In this document: in pieces, positions 41,716 through 50,289 of the stretch
Position numbering within the stretch: position 1 is the stretch's first letter
Layout: every line of letters starts with the position of its first letter
NCBI GenBank assembly: GCA_910577055.1
Contig: CAJTKX010000001.1
Span: 186,001-250,000 of the forward strand
Source of the DNA: an uncultured Christensenella sp.
GTDB lineage: Bacteria > Bacillota > Clostridia > Christensenellales > Borkfalkiaceae
Direction of reading: 5' to 3'
Length of the DNA stretch: 64,000 bases
Translations under genes and position numbers: made by a program
The notes under the pieces: generated by a model
Databases searched by the model: none
Seen by the model: only the letters and a program-made list of their open reading frames with translations
Told to the model about the DNA's origin: nothing

Positions 41716-42627
41716 TTACTTCTTTTTATTTTTGATTATAACTATTGCAACGTAAGCCGCAAGCAAAACGGCGCACGCCCCCAAAAGTATACCGTACATT
41801 GCGCCGAGCGGGATTTCCGTGCCGAAAACTTGGATACTTATATCGAAATTTTCTTTTATGGCGCTCAACGCTTCTTGCGGCACGCCCTCATCCGCCAAGG
41901 CGGAAAGATAGCCGTCCATATAATGATTGCGCATTATCCCTACGCCGTAAGTTCCAGGCAAGCAGCAAAGCGCGTTCCTTAACCCTTCGGAAAACTGCGA
42001 GAATGGCATATATGCTCCGCAAATAAAGCCGTACATCGATGAAACAAGCGTTGAAACCGCCGAAAGCCCGCCTTGTGAAGAAATAAAACTTTCTACCACT
42101 CCCGCAAGAAGCGTGCCGAAAAGTACTCCGCAAAGAATATCGACAATAATCATAAACACGTCGCCGACGGGTATATACCAACCGACTGCGGCAAGATAAA
42201 TATGACCAATCAGCATAAGGCACAGCATAACTATCAGCGTTACGAAAAAGTTCGAAATGAAGTATGCGATAGACGTAGTTACGCCCTTTACCGGCGCAAT
42301 ACGGAAATCGTTGAGATTACCTTCAATTTTATCGTTTACCATAACCACGTTTGAGCAAAACGCCACGGTGACCGAGCTAACCGATAGGATAGACGACATA
42401 AGCCACGCGCCCGTTATCCCCTCTAAAACTCTGTCGTTTACCGTAAGCCCGTTTAAAGACATTTTAAAGCTGTCGATGTAAACATTCCGCAAAAAGGTTG
42501 CGAACAGCACCAACAAAATCAGCGGAGTTATCATAGATACGAAGAACAGAAACTTATCTTTAAAATAACACTTTGTGTTGCGCGCAACCAAAGATATAAG
42601 TTTTTTACATTCAACCGTTGCCGTCAT
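41716..42627 (-). CDS. ABC-2 type permease
   Basis: The 303-residue membrane protein has six predicted helices and the ABC-2 layout: a helix at about 28-48 (FLFFVSMITPLILLVLF), a long extracellular loop, then helices including SSILSVSSVTVAFC, FVTLIVMLCLMLIGHI, VFMIIVDILCGVLFGTLLAGVV and MYGFICGAYMPFSQF. With the ATPase directly upstream (adjacent stop and start) it forms a DrrAB-like exporter. The ribosome binding site GGAGGG lies in the end of the ATPase gene. Confidence 0.88.
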   Translation of the reverse strand: MTATVECKKLISLVARNTKCYFKDKFLFFVSMITPLILLVLFATFLRNVYIDSFKMSLNGLTVNDRVLEGITGAWLMSSILSVSSVTVAFCSNVVMVNDKIEGNLNDFRIAPVKGVTTSIAYFISNFFVTLIVMLCLMLIGHIYLAAVGWYIPVGDVFMIIVDILCGVLFGTLLAGVVESFISSQGGLSAVSTLVSSMYGFICGAYMPFSQFSEGLRNALCCLPGTYGVGIMRNHYMDGYLSALADEGVPQEALSAIKENFDISIQVFGTEIPLGAMYGILLGACAVLLAAYVAIVIIKNKKK

Positions 42628-43536
42628 TTATACGCCCTCCAAATCTTTACCCGTAACTTTCAAAAACACGTTGTCCATATTGCCCTTTAAAACCTCGAAG
42701 TCCATAAATAATACGGGATATTTTTTAATAAGTTCGGTCGCTTCTTTGGTCTTTTTCAGCTCTACTTCCAAAAAGTCGCGTTCCCTTTTAAGTCCGTAGC
42801 CTAAGGGCGCAAGCGTATTTTCCGCTTCGTCTATATCGGAATAAATTCTTATGTAATCGTTTGCGAAATTATTTTTCAACTCGTGCGGGGTACCCTCGGC
42901 AACCTTTTTGCCGCTGTCAAGAATAACGACGTAATCGGCTTCGGCAGCTTCTTCCATATAGTGGGTTGTAAGAAAAACCGTAAGACCGCTCTCTTTACGA
43001 AGTTTATCGATAACGCTCCAAACGGTTTTGCGCGTTTTAGGGTCAAGTCCCGTTGTAGGTTCGTCTAAAATTAAAAGCTTGGGGTTATGAAACAGCGCCC
43101 TTGCAATATCTATTCTTCTCTTCTGCCCGCCCGAAAGCTTAGAAACGGGACGTTTTAAAATTTCTTTCAAGTCAAGAAGCTCGGTCATTTCGTCAAGTCG
43201 CGTTTTAAAATCCTTACCGAAAATCCCGTACAGCCCCGCGCGCGATTTCAGATTATCATAAACGGACAGCTTTTTATCGAGCACTGAATTTTGGAAAACT
43301 ATGCCTATATTGCCCTTTATTTCGTCCCCTTTTTCGTCAATGTCGTAACCGCACACCTTAACCGTACCGCCGTCTTTTTTAAGCGTACCGCAGATAATAT
43401 TAATTGTAGTTGACTTACCCGCGCCGTTAATGCCGAGGAACGCAAACAATTCGCCCTCCTTAACTTTAAAGGAAACGCCGTCTACAGCCTTTACGTCTTT
43501 AAACGATTTTTCAAGGTTTTCGATTTCTATTATCAT
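42628..43536 (-). CDS. ABC transporter ATPase, DrrA-like
   Basis: The 302-residue ATPase has GINGAGKST (about 33-41), the signature KLSGGQKRR, and Walker B LLILDEPTTGLDPKTR, followed by an H-loop TTHYMEEA. The C-terminal extension of about 80 residues is typical of DrrA/CcmA-type ATPases that power ABC-2 exporters of drugs or lipids. It overlaps the end of the TetR gene by four bases (ATGA), so the operon order is regulator, ATPase, permease, DUF4177. Confidence 0.92.
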   Translation of the reverse strand: MIIEIENLEKSFKDVKAVDGVSFKVKEGELFAFLGINGAGKSTTINIICGTLKKDGGTVKVCGYDIDEKGDEIKGNIGIVFQNSVLDKKLSVYDNLKSRAGLYGIFGKDFKTRLDEMTELLDLKEILKRPVSKLSGGQKRRIDIARALFHNPKLLILDEPTTGLDPKTRKTVWSVIDKLRKESGLTVFLTTHYMEEAAEADYVVILDSGKKVAEGTPHELKNNFANDYIRIYSDIDEAENTLAPLGYGLKRERDFLEVELKKTKEATELIKKYPVLFMDFEVLKGNMDNVFLKVTGKDLEGV

Positions 43537-44093
43537 TTATTCTCTCCTTTTAATTGCTTAATTGTTCCGAAATACGCGTCCGTTAACATTTGGCTTACGT
43601 TTTCCCAATCTATGTCGATATACTCAGTTGCAAATATGGTCGCTATACCGTGAACAAATATCCACATATGCATATGGAGTCTGCTTGCCTCGTCTTGATA
43701 CAGACCGTAGTTTTTCATAATCATAAAAACCGTATTATCGAAAATCTGCTGCGTACCGTCAATTACCATATCGCGGTGCATCATTGCATATTTGAACAAC
43801 TCTTTTTCTTCTTTCGCAAAGCGGATGTATCCCATACCCACGGCTTTGTACTTTTCGTACTTGCCGCTTGCCACTTCATCATCCATATATTTTTGAAAAA
43901 CTTCTATTACCTTTTTGTTTACTTGTCCTTTTAAATCTTCTATGCCGTTGAACGAATGATATATAGGCTGCGTCGAACAGTTGCACCGTTTTGCGAGCGA
44001 GCGCATATTCAAAGCCTCTATCCCGTTCTCGCGCACTATTTTCAATGCGGCAGATAAAATTTCCTCTTTTGCAATTTGCTTTTTAGCGGGCAA
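43533..44093 (-). CDS. TetR-family repressor of the ABC-2 operon
   Basis: The 186-residue protein has the TetR helix-turn-helix ILSAALKIVRENGIEALNMRSLAKRCNCSTQPIYHSFNGIEDLKGQ, and a helical ligand domain with Trp/Met-rich segments (LHMHMWIFVHGIATIFATEY). The start is TTG 44093: GGAGGTGAAG lies right before it and the protein begins PAKKQIAKEEIL as relatives do. An ATG at 44165 lies within the promoter and is not used. The protein probably represses its own operon through two abutting palindromes between promoter and start, released by a substrate of the exporter. Confidence 0.88.
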   Translation of the reverse strand: MPAKKQIAKEEILSAALKIVRENGIEALNMRSLAKRCNCSTQPIYHSFNGIEDLKGQVNKKVIEVFQKYMDDEVASGKYEKYKAVGMGYIRFAKEEKELFKYAMMHRDMVIDGTQQIFDNTVFMIMKNYGLYQDEASRLHMHMWIFVHGIATIFATEYIDIDWENVSQMLTDAYFGTIKQLKGENK

Positions 44094-44107
44094 ATCTTCA
44101 CCTCCAA

Positions 44108-44165
44108 AATAACATAAGTTATTAATAACGCTTGTTATTTTATCATAGTAAAGTTTTACTGTCAA
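44108..44165 (-). promoter_or_regulatory. TetR promoter with double palindromic operator
   Basis: TTGACA (44165-44160), a 17-base spacer and TAAAAT (44142-44137) form a near-consensus promoter. Overlapping and downstream of the -10 are two abutting 16-base palindromes, each AATAAC-N4-GTTATT, at 44108-44123 and 44124-44139. They would block initiation when bound. Confidence 0.8.
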
Positions 44166-44184
44166 GTATTTTTTATATTAAAAA

Positions 44185-44233
44185 TATCTCTATGGAGCTA
44201 TTTTTTATTATTATAGCACCATAGAGATATACT
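44185..44233 (+). promoter_or_regulatory. XRE promoter region with inverted operator pair
   Basis: TATCTCTATGGAGCTA (44185-44200) recurs inverted as TAGCACCATAGAGATA (44214-44229), 15 of 16 positions matching. A -10-like TATACT (44228-44233) lies six bases before ATG 44240, and TTATTA stands 17 bases upstream of it. The pair flanks the core promoter, fitting autoregulation by the XRE protein. Confidence 0.6.
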
Positions 44234-44239
44234 GTCAAT

Positions 44240-44452
44240 ATGATAAACATAAAAATTTCAGAAAACTTGCACCTTTTAATGAAAGAATACGGAGTAAACC
44301 AAGTTAAACTTGCAGCAGATATTAAAATTTCTCAAAGCGCAATAAGCGCGTGGCTGCTAAATAAAAAAGAGCCGAGCATAACAAGCCTATGGCTTTTAGC
44401 CGATTATTTTAACTGTACCGTTGACGAACTTATCGGAAGAAAAAACTTTTAA
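44240..44452 (+). CDS. XRE-family DNA-binding regulator
   Basis: The 70-residue protein is a single Cro/CI-type helix-turn-helix: LMKEYGVNQVKLAADIKISQSAISAWLLNKKEPSITSLWLLADYF, ending with the usual VDELIGRKN. It has no sensor domain and probably acts as a dimer. No ribosome binding site precedes ATG 44240, and the candidate -10 is six bases away, so the message may be leaderless. The inverted pair of 16-base sites upstream is the likely operator. It lies divergent from the TetR operon, with which it may share control. Confidence 0.85.
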   Translation: MINIKISENLHLLMKEYGVNQVKLAADIKISQSAISAWLLNKKEPSITSLWLLADYFNCTVDELIGRKNF

Positions 44453-44460
44453 TTAGAGAA

Positions 44461-44490
44461 GCCCCCTCGGCGGATTTACGCCGAGGGGGC
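44461..44490. terminator. Terminator between XRE gene and rnpB
   Basis: GCCCCCTCGGCG and CGCCGAGGGGGC form a perfect 12-base-pair stem with a six-base loop. It ends the XRE transcript on the plus strand and may end rnpB on the minus strand, where TTCTCTAAT follows. Confidence 0.8.
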
Positions 44491-44500
44491 TATAAAATTT

Positions 44501-44860
44501 CAGTTTGAGATTAATCTGTAAGCCGAGTTCTGTCGTGTACGGTTATCTATCTAATCTTGCAGTCACCCGCAAGCTCAAGCGATGTTTACGGCTGTAAGCA
44601 GACGGGCAGCCTTTGCATTTAAGCAAGCTTACAGCCCAATCTTGCATCGGGTGGGGTTTAATTGGCTCCCCTTGTCGCCAAGGGGACGGTGAGCTCTTAC
44701 CTCGCCATTCCAACCTTACGGAAAAATTCCGCGGTATATTTCTGTTCACTTTCCTTGAAGTCGCCTTCTCTTGCCGTTAACAAGCACCCTTGCCCTACGA
44801 TGCTCGGACTTTCCTCACGCTACAAAAAGTAGCCCGCAACCGTATAATTAACTCAAACTG
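44501..44860 (-). ncRNA. rnpB: RNase P RNA, type A
   Basis: The catalytic RNA that matures tRNA 5' ends. The conserved GAGGAAAGTCCGAGC near the 5' end, ACAGAAATATACCGC in the middle and ACAGAACTCGGCTTACAG near the 3' end are the universal core. Helix P1 closes with CAGTTTGAG at the 5' side pairing with CTCAAACTG at the 3' side, which fixes the ends to within a few bases. A promoter lies directly upstream (TATAAT at 44871-44866, TTGTCA at 44894-44889). The conserved layout fits ancestral type A rather than Bacillus type B. Confidence 0.96.
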
Positions 44861-44865
44861 TATTT

Positions 44866-44894
44866 ATTATAGCACTTTTTATAATTTATGACAA
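44866..44894 (-). promoter_or_regulatory. rnpB promoter
   Basis: TTGTCA, a 17-base spacer and TATAAT, ending six bases before the P1 helix of rnpB. Confidence 0.75.
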
Positions 44895-44911
44895 CTAATT
44901 TACGGTTTAAG

Positions 44912-44940
44912 TTGATTTTTGGCGTTATTTATTTTAAAAT
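44912..44940 (+). promoter_or_regulatory. pyk promoter
   Basis: TTGATT (44912-44917), a 17-base spacer and TAAAAT (44935-44940), followed by a short leader with TAGGAG before the start. It is divergent from the rnpB promoter. Confidence 0.7.
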
Positions 44941-44970
44941 AGAAAGGTACTTTTTTTAGGAGATTGACTA

Positions 44971-46389
44971 ATGAAGAAAACAAAGATTATCTGCACGCTC
45001 GGTCCGGCAAGCGATACGGAAGAAGTTTTATCCGACTTGATTGACGCGGGACTGAACGTTGCGCGCCTCAACTTTTCACACGGCACGCACGCGGACCACG
45101 CGAAAAAAATCGCTATGGTAAAGGCTGTTAGGGAAAGAAAGCACACCCCCATTGCTATTATGCTTGACACAAAGGGCCCCGAATTCAGAATCAGGACTTT
45201 TAAAGGCGGTAAAATAACGCTGAAAGAGGGCGACGAATTTACCTTTACCACCGACGAAATAGTCGGCGACAACACTCGCGTTTCTGTTTCGTTCAAAAGC
45301 ATTTGCGAGCAAATGTTCCCGGGTGATAAAATTCTTTTAAACAACGGACTGATGATTTTCGAAGTCGTTAAGGTAAAAAAGCCCAACGTCGTTTGCAAAA
45401 CCGTTGTAGGCGGCGAACTTTCGGACAGAAAATCAATGTTTTTCCCCGATAAAGAACTGAAAATGGAATACCTTTCCGAGCAAGATAAAGCCGACCTTAA
45501 ATTCGGCGTTGAGCAAGGCGTTGATTTCGTTGCCGCGTCGTTCGTATCGAAGGCGCAAGACGTCGTAGATATAAGAAACTGGCTTAGAGAGTGCGGCTCG
45601 CCCGACGGAAACATCGAAATTATCGCAAAAATAGAGAGCCGCGCGGGAGTTAATAACCTTGACGAAATTTTAAAGGTCTGCGACGGCATAATGGTCGCAC
45701 GCGGCGACCTTGGCGTTGAAGTACCTTTCGAGGAGTTACCCAGCATTCAAAAAACCATAATAAAGAAGTGCCGTATTTGCGGCAAGCGTTCGATTACGGC
45801 AACGGAAATGCTTGAATCGATGATTAAGCAGCCCCGCCCCACCCGTGCGGAGATTTCCGACGTTGCGAACGCGGTTTACGACGGCTCTTCAGCGATTATG
45901 CTTTCGGGCGAAACGGCTGCGGGCGCGTACCCCGTCGAGGCCGTCAAGGCTATGGCTAGAATCGCCCGCCAAGCCGAGGCGAACACCTCTTACATCGCTC
46001 ACATTGACGAAAACGATTATAACATAAATAAGCTGTCGGAAGCGTTGGCGCACTCCGCTTGTACCCTTGCGCACGATATAGGCGCAAAAGTTATCGTAGT
46101 ATGTACCCGTACGGGCGGAACCGCAAGGACGGTTTCGCGCTTCCGTCCTATGATTGATATTATAGGAATGACGACCGACGAGAGGGCTTACAGAAAGCTT
46201 TCTTTAAGCTGGGGAGTTATTCCCGTTATGAGCGAGGAGTTCTATTCGGTAGACGTACTCTTTCACTACGCTAAACGCGCCGCGTTAGAGTCGGGCATAG
46301 TAAACAAGGGCGATAAAATCGTACTTACGGGCGGCACGCCTAACGGCAAAAGCGGCAACTCGAACTTAATAAACGTAGAAACAGTTTAG
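44971..46389 (+). CDS. pyk: Pyruvate kinase
   Basis: Converts phosphoenolpyruvate and ADP to pyruvate and ATP. The 472-residue protein has the full catalytic core: TKIICTLGPAS and NVARLNFSHG at the N-terminus, MLDTKGPEFR, VARGDLGVEVP, the SITATEMLESMI signature and VYDGSSAIMLSGETA. The C-terminal regulatory domain is present (ARTVSRFRP). It lacks the PEP-utiliser extension that makes Bacillus enzymes about 585 residues, so it is of the short type. It is monocistronic, with its own promoter and a shared terminator with the Opp operon. Confidence 0.97.
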   Translation: MKKTKIICTLGPASDTEEVLSDLIDAGLNVARLNFSHGTHADHAKKIAMVKAVRERKHTPIAIMLDTKGPEFRIRTFKGGKITLKEGDEFTFTTDEIVGDNTRVSVSFKSICEQMFPGDKILLNNGLMIFEVVKVKKPNVVCKTVVGGELSDRKSMFFPDKELKMEYLSEQDKADLKFGVEQGVDFVAASFVSKAQDVVDIRNWLRECGSPDGNIEIIAKIESRAGVNNLDEILKVCDGIMVARGDLGVEVPFEELPSIQKTIIKKCRICGKRSITATEMLESMIKQPRPTRAEISDVANAVYDGSSAIMLSGETAAGAYPVEAVKAMARIARQAEANTSYIAHIDENDYNINKLSEALAHSACTLAHDIGAKVIVVCTRTGGTARTVSRFRPMIDIIGMTTDERAYRKLSLSWGVIPVMSEEFYSVDVLFHYAKRAALESGIVNKGDKIVLTGGTPNGKSGNSNLINVETV

Positions 46390-46449
46390 CGTCATATTAG
46401 CGTTCTGCTTAACCAAATCACTTTATTTGCGGCAACGCACCCCATTAAA

Positions 46450-46483
46450 AAATTCCCCTCGCACAAAGTGCGCGGGGAATTTA
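46450..46483. terminator. Bidirectional terminator between pyk and Opp operon
   Basis: AAATTCCCC-GCGCA ... TGCGA-GGGGAATTT stem with T runs on both strands, placed between the convergent pyk (ends 46389) and the operon ending at 46486. Confidence 0.9.
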
Positions 46484-46485
46484 AT

Positions 46486-46746
46486 TTATTTTAACCAAAA
46501 ATACGCAAGTAAAAATACAAGGCTGAACACTACTATCGAAATAAGTATGAACGGCGCAATGGCGGCAAACGCGCCGCGCACCATTGCCCAATACTCTTTT
46601 CTTGTGACCTTTGTCTTGACCTTTTTCAAATCGTCTTGATTGCTTCGCTTTTTTGCTTTCGGGTTATACCATTTGAACCCGTCCACGTTCATATCGGCAA
46701 AGCTTGTGGTCATATCAAGGTCATTGTCAGACCTTTTCTTCGCCAT
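46486..46746 (-). CDS. Small membrane protein at end of Opp operon
   Basis: The 86-residue protein has a polar N-terminus rich in Lys, Asp and Asn (1-55) and one strongly hydrophobic C-terminal helix (about 60-84, AAIAPFILISIVVFSLVFLL). It is a tail-anchored or single-pass protein. It overlaps the end of oppF by 20 bases, and its tight coupling suggests a role with the transporter, such as assembly or regulation; this is inference. No family is recognised. Confidence 0.65.
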   Translation of the reverse strand: MAKKRSDNDLDMTTSFADMNVDGFKWYNPKAKKRSNQDDLKKVKTKVTRKEYWAMVRGAFAAIAPFILISIVVFSLVFLLAYFWLK

Positions 46747-47896
46747 TATTGTCCTCGTGTCCGTCCGCGTTTTCGGGCGCGGCTGTCTTGTTATTCTTCT
46801 TAAACACCCTCATATCTTCCTTTGCAAGCGCGGTAATTCTTTCAAGCTCTTCGGCTTTTTTCAATTCCGCTTTGCAATGCTCGTTCTCTTCGGGCGTGTT
46901 ATAGAGGTGGCAAGCGCAGAAATGCCCTTTTTCAACCTCTTTATAGAGTGGTTTAACCTTGCCGCAGATGTCCATGCAATGTTCGCAACGGGTATGGAAT
47001 TTACAGCCTTTGGGCGGATTGACGGGCGAAGGAATATCGCCTTTCAATATAATTCTGTTCATCTTAACATGCGGATTGGGCACGGGAACAGCCGAGAACA
47101 GCGCCTTTGTGTACGGGTGAAGCGTGTTTGAGAAAATCGCCTCTTTCGTGCCGTACTCCACCATACTGCCGAGGTACATAACGCCGACTTCGTCAGAAAT
47201 ATGCTTTACGACCGACAAATCGTGAGAAATAAACACATACGTCAACTGCAACTGCTTCTGCAAATCTTTAAGCATATTTATTATCTGCGCTTGTATAGAT
47301 ACGTCGAGCGCGGAAACGGGCTCGTCACAGATAACAAGGTCGGGCTTAAGCGCCAAAGCGCGGGCAATGCAAATTCTTTGCCTCTGTCCGCCCGAAAACT
47401 CATGCGGGTATCTTTCGTAATAGTGCGGTTGAAGTCCGCACATTTTCATTACGCTTAAAATATAGTCGTGATATTCCTCTTTGGGCACGATTTTGTGTTC
47501 GCGCACAGCCTCGCCGATAATTTCGCCGACGGTAAGCCGAGGTGAAAGGCTTGCGTACGGGTCTTGGAAAATCATCTGCATATTAGGACGCAACTTATTG
47601 AACTCTCGGTTGGAAATTTTTGAAACTTCCTTGCCCTTGAACCGTATTTCGCCGCCCGTTACATCATAAAGGCGCAAAACCGTTCTACCCATGGTCGTTT
47701 TGCCACAGCCGCTTTCGCCGACTATACCGAGGGTTTTGCCCTTGGAAATGGAAAACGATACGCCGTCAACAGCTTTAAGATACTTTGTGGGTCTGCCGAA
47801 AAGCGTGGTATCAACCACGAAATATTGTTTTAAATCTTTAACTTCCAGAAGAGGTTGCTCGGGTCCTTCAACGGTGTTAACTGCGTTTTCAGCCAT
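46727..47896 (-). CDS. oppF: Oligopeptide ABC transporter ATPase OppF
   Basis: The 389-residue ATPase has GESGCGKTT, signature FSGGQRQR, Walker B LVICDEPVSALDVS and the C-terminal oligopeptide-family zinc/Fe-S-like motif CKFHTRCEHCMDIC. The longer C-terminus (to residue 389) contains an extra charged tail. It supplies ATP hydrolysis for peptide import with OppD. The start ATG 47896 follows AAAGGAGG. An in-frame extension to 47992 overlaps oppD and is not favoured. It lies directly behind oppD, separated by one base. Confidence 0.93.
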   Translation of the reverse strand: MAENAVNTVEGPEQPLLEVKDLKQYFVVDTTLFGRPTKYLKAVDGVSFSISKGKTLGIVGESGCGKTTMGRTVLRLYDVTGGEIRFKGKEVSKISNREFNKLRPNMQMIFQDPYASLSPRLTVGEIIGEAVREHKIVPKEEYHDYILSVMKMCGLQPHYYERYPHEFSGGQRQRICIARALALKPDLVICDEPVSALDVSIQAQIINMLKDLQKQLQLTYVFISHDLSVVKHISDEVGVMYLGSMVEYGTKEAIFSNTLHPYTKALFSAVPVPNPHVKMNRIILKGDIPSPVNPPKGCKFHTRCEHCMDICGKVKPLYKEVEKGHFCACHLYNTPEENEHCKAELKKAEELERITALAKEDMRVFKKNNKTAAPENADGHEDNNGEEKV

Positions 47897-47897
47897 A

Positions 47898-49202
47898 TTA
47901 AACCTCCTTTCCGTTTTCTTTCGCTTTATATACATAGCAAGATACGCTATGCGTGGGCGAAACCTTAATAAGCTCGGGATATTCACCCGCACATTCGCCG
48001 CGGCACTTGTCGCATCTGTCGCGGAAGTAACAATAATTGGGCATATCTACGGGGTTGGGAACAAAGCCCGGGATACAGTACAGCTCGTCCACGTCGCTAT
48101 CGACGGTGGGCTTGCTTTTTTGCAAACCGATAGTGTACGGGTGCATAGGATTATCGAAAATATCCTCCGCCGTACCCATTTCAATTACTTTGCCCGCATA
48201 CATAACCACAACGAAGTCAGCCATTTCCGCCACCACGCCCAAGTCGTGCGTGATAAGCATTATACTGCCGTTTATCTTCTTTTTGATATCCTTTAAAAGG
48301 TCAAGAATTTGCGCTTGTATCGTAACGTCGAGCGCGGTTGTCGGCTCGTCCGCGATAATAAGGCGCGGATTGCACAAAAGCGCCATTGCAATCATAACCC
48401 TTTGGCGCATACCGCCCGATAACTCGTGCGGGTACTTCTTGTACACGCCCTCTGCGTCCGCCATACCTACAAGTTGCAACATTTCAAGACTGCGCTCTTT
48501 CGCCTTAGCCTTTGAAATTCCTTCAAGGTGCAAAAGCGCAACCTCGTCGAGCTGATTGCCTATGGTGAACACGGGGTTTAACGAAGTCATCGGCTCTTGG
48601 AAAATCATTGCGATTTCGCTGCCGCGGATAGTACGCATGGCGTCAATAGGCATCTTTGCGATGTCAACGACGCGTTCCTCTCTCTCGTACATGTTGCCGC
48701 CAAGTTCGTTCTTTTTTATAACGGGCTTGCCGCGTTTATCCAAAACGGGCTTTTCCTCGCCGTTTGCGTCCTTTTCGGTTTCGTAAACGGGTATTTTGCG
48801 CCCTTTTTCGTCACGCTTATACGAGTTTGATTTAAACCTGATTGCGCCGTCTACAATCTGTCCCGCGGGTCCTTGCACAAGCTGCATAGTCGAAAGCGAA
48901 GTTACGGACTTTCCGCAACCGCTTTCACCCACGACGCCGACGGTGGAGCCTTCGGGTATAGAGAAAGAGACGCCGTTTACCGCCTTTACCACGCCCGCGT
49001 CGGTGAAGAAAAAGGTGTGCAAATCGTCGATTTCGAGAATGTTCGCGGAGTCCTTCATTTCGGTCACAAACTCTTCTTCTTTTACCTTTCTCTTTTTGCG
49101 TTTTTCAAAGTACTTCGTCTGCTTTGCGTTTTCTTTTGCAATGCGGCGGGATTCCTTACCCGAAATATAATGGGATTTTTTAGAATTTGTTTCTTCGGAC
49201 AT
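47898..49202 (-). CDS. oppD: Oligopeptide ABC transporter ATPase OppD with insertion
   Basis: The 434-residue ATPase has an N-terminal Lys/Arg-rich extension of about 50 residues, then GESGCGKSV, Q-loop FQEPMTSLNP, signature LSGGMRQR and IADEPTTALDVT. The C-terminal Cys motif FRDRCDKCRGEC is the usual OppD cluster. Between Walker A and the Q-loop it carries about 55 extra residues (starting SNSYKRDEKGRK) not seen in standard OppD, which is about 340 residues. Other family motifs are intact, so it is presumably active. It pairs with OppF to power peptide uptake. Confidence 0.92.
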   Translation of the reverse strand: MSEETNSKKSHYISGKESRRIAKENAKQTKYFEKRKKRKVKEEEFVTEMKDSANILEIDDLHTFFFTDAGVVKAVNGVSFSIPEGSTVGVVGESGCGKSVTSLSTMQLVQGPAGQIVDGAIRFKSNSYKRDEKGRKIPVYETEKDANGEEKPVLDKRGKPVIKKNELGGNMYEREERVVDIAKMPIDAMRTIRGSEIAMIFQEPMTSLNPVFTIGNQLDEVALLHLEGISKAKAKERSLEMLQLVGMADAEGVYKKYPHELSGGMRQRVMIAMALLCNPRLIIADEPTTALDVTIQAQILDLLKDIKKKINGSIMLITHDLGVVAEMADFVVVMYAGKVIEMGTAEDIFDNPMHPYTIGLQKSKPTVDSDVDELYCIPGFVPNPVDMPNYCYFRDRCDKCRGECAGEYPELIKVSPTHSVSCYVYKAKENGKEV

Positions 49203-49205
49203 TTT

Positions 49206-50279
49206 TTACCTCTTCATTTTAGGGTCAAACGCGTCCCTTAAACCGTCGCCGATAAAGTTAAATGCAAGTATTGCAAGCGTTATGCATATGCCGGGGGGTA
49301 TCCAGAAGTTGGGGTAGAAACTGAGCCTTGTGCTGTTTGCGGCAGCGTTTATCATAGAACCCCAAGTTGCCGTGCCTTCGGGCGCGCCTATGCCGAGGAA
49401 GCCGAGCGTTGCTTCGGTAAGAATAATACTGCCCAACCCGAGCGTCATAGAAACGATAAGCTGAGGCAATACGTTGGGGATAAGGTGCTTGAATATCTTC
49501 CTTTTAACGGACAGACCCGAACACTTCGCCGCAAGCATAAACTCTTGTTCTCTTAAAGACAAGATTTGCCCTCGCACAAGCCGAGCCGTGCCCGCCCAAC
49601 CAATCAAGGTTAGAATACCCATCATGTAGTATAGTCGCTCAATCGTCAGTATTCCGTTCGCATCGAATACCGAATAGAAAATTAACATAATCGGCAAAGT
49701 CGGTATACAGTATAAAATATCCGTAATACGCATTATTAAATTGTCAACCTTTCCGCCGAAGTAGCCGGCAATTCCGCCCAAAACTACGCCGATAAGAGTT
49801 TCCAATATTACGACGACAAAGCCGATAGTAAGCGAAATTCTTCCGCCGTACATAAGCCTTGTGAAGATATCCCAACCGTTTTCGTCCGTGCCGAGCCAAT
49901 GTTGTGATGACAACTCTGCCTCTTTATTGATATTGCTTTGAGAAACCGAAATATCCCAACAGGTTGAAAGGTTGCCTTCCGCGTCGATAAAAGTGGTTTG
50001 GCTGTAATTTACGATGGTTGTGGGCGTAGTATCGATTTCCGTTTCACCCCAAGGCGAAAACAAGGGACCGAAAAAGGAAATTAAAAACAGCGCAACGATA
50101 ATCACCAAACCTACAACGGACAGTTTGGAACGAAAAAACCTTTTTGCAACCGTTCTGCCCGGGGAAAGGACTTTTACCCTTTCACCCAACACTTCGCCGT
50201 GCAAATCGTCAAATTTAGTTTCGTCGGACGCATTTAACGCTTCCGTATTTTCTACGGACGTTTTCTTTTCTTCTTCCAT
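49206..50279 (-). CDS. oppC: Oligopeptide ABC transporter permease OppC
   Basis: The 357-residue membrane protein begins with a cytoplasmic region and helix (LSVVGLVIIVALFLISFFGP), then an extracellular loop of about 60 residues. The five-helix core has the EAA-like coupling motif LSVKRKIFKHLIPNVLPQLI, and the C-terminus ends GDGLRDAFDPKMK, typical of OppC/DppC. It forms the pore with OppB. TAAGGGGGAG precedes ATG 50279, and three bases separate its end from oppD. Confidence 0.94.
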   Translation of the reverse strand: MEEEKKTSVENTEALNASDETKFDDLHGEVLGERVKVLSPGRTVAKRFFRSKLSVVGLVIIVALFLISFFGPLFSPWGETEIDTTPTTIVNYSQTTFIDAEGNLSTCWDISVSQSNINKEAELSSQHWLGTDENGWDIFTRLMYGGRISLTIGFVVVILETLIGVVLGGIAGYFGGKVDNLIMRITDILYCIPTLPIMLIFYSVFDANGILTIERLYYMMGILTLIGWAGTARLVRGQILSLREQEFMLAAKCSGLSVKRKIFKHLIPNVLPQLIVSMTLGLGSIILTEATLGFLGIGAPEGTATWGSMINAAANSTRLSFYPNFWIPPGICITLAILAFNFIGDGLRDAFDPKMKR

Positions 50280-50289
50280 TCGCTCCCCC

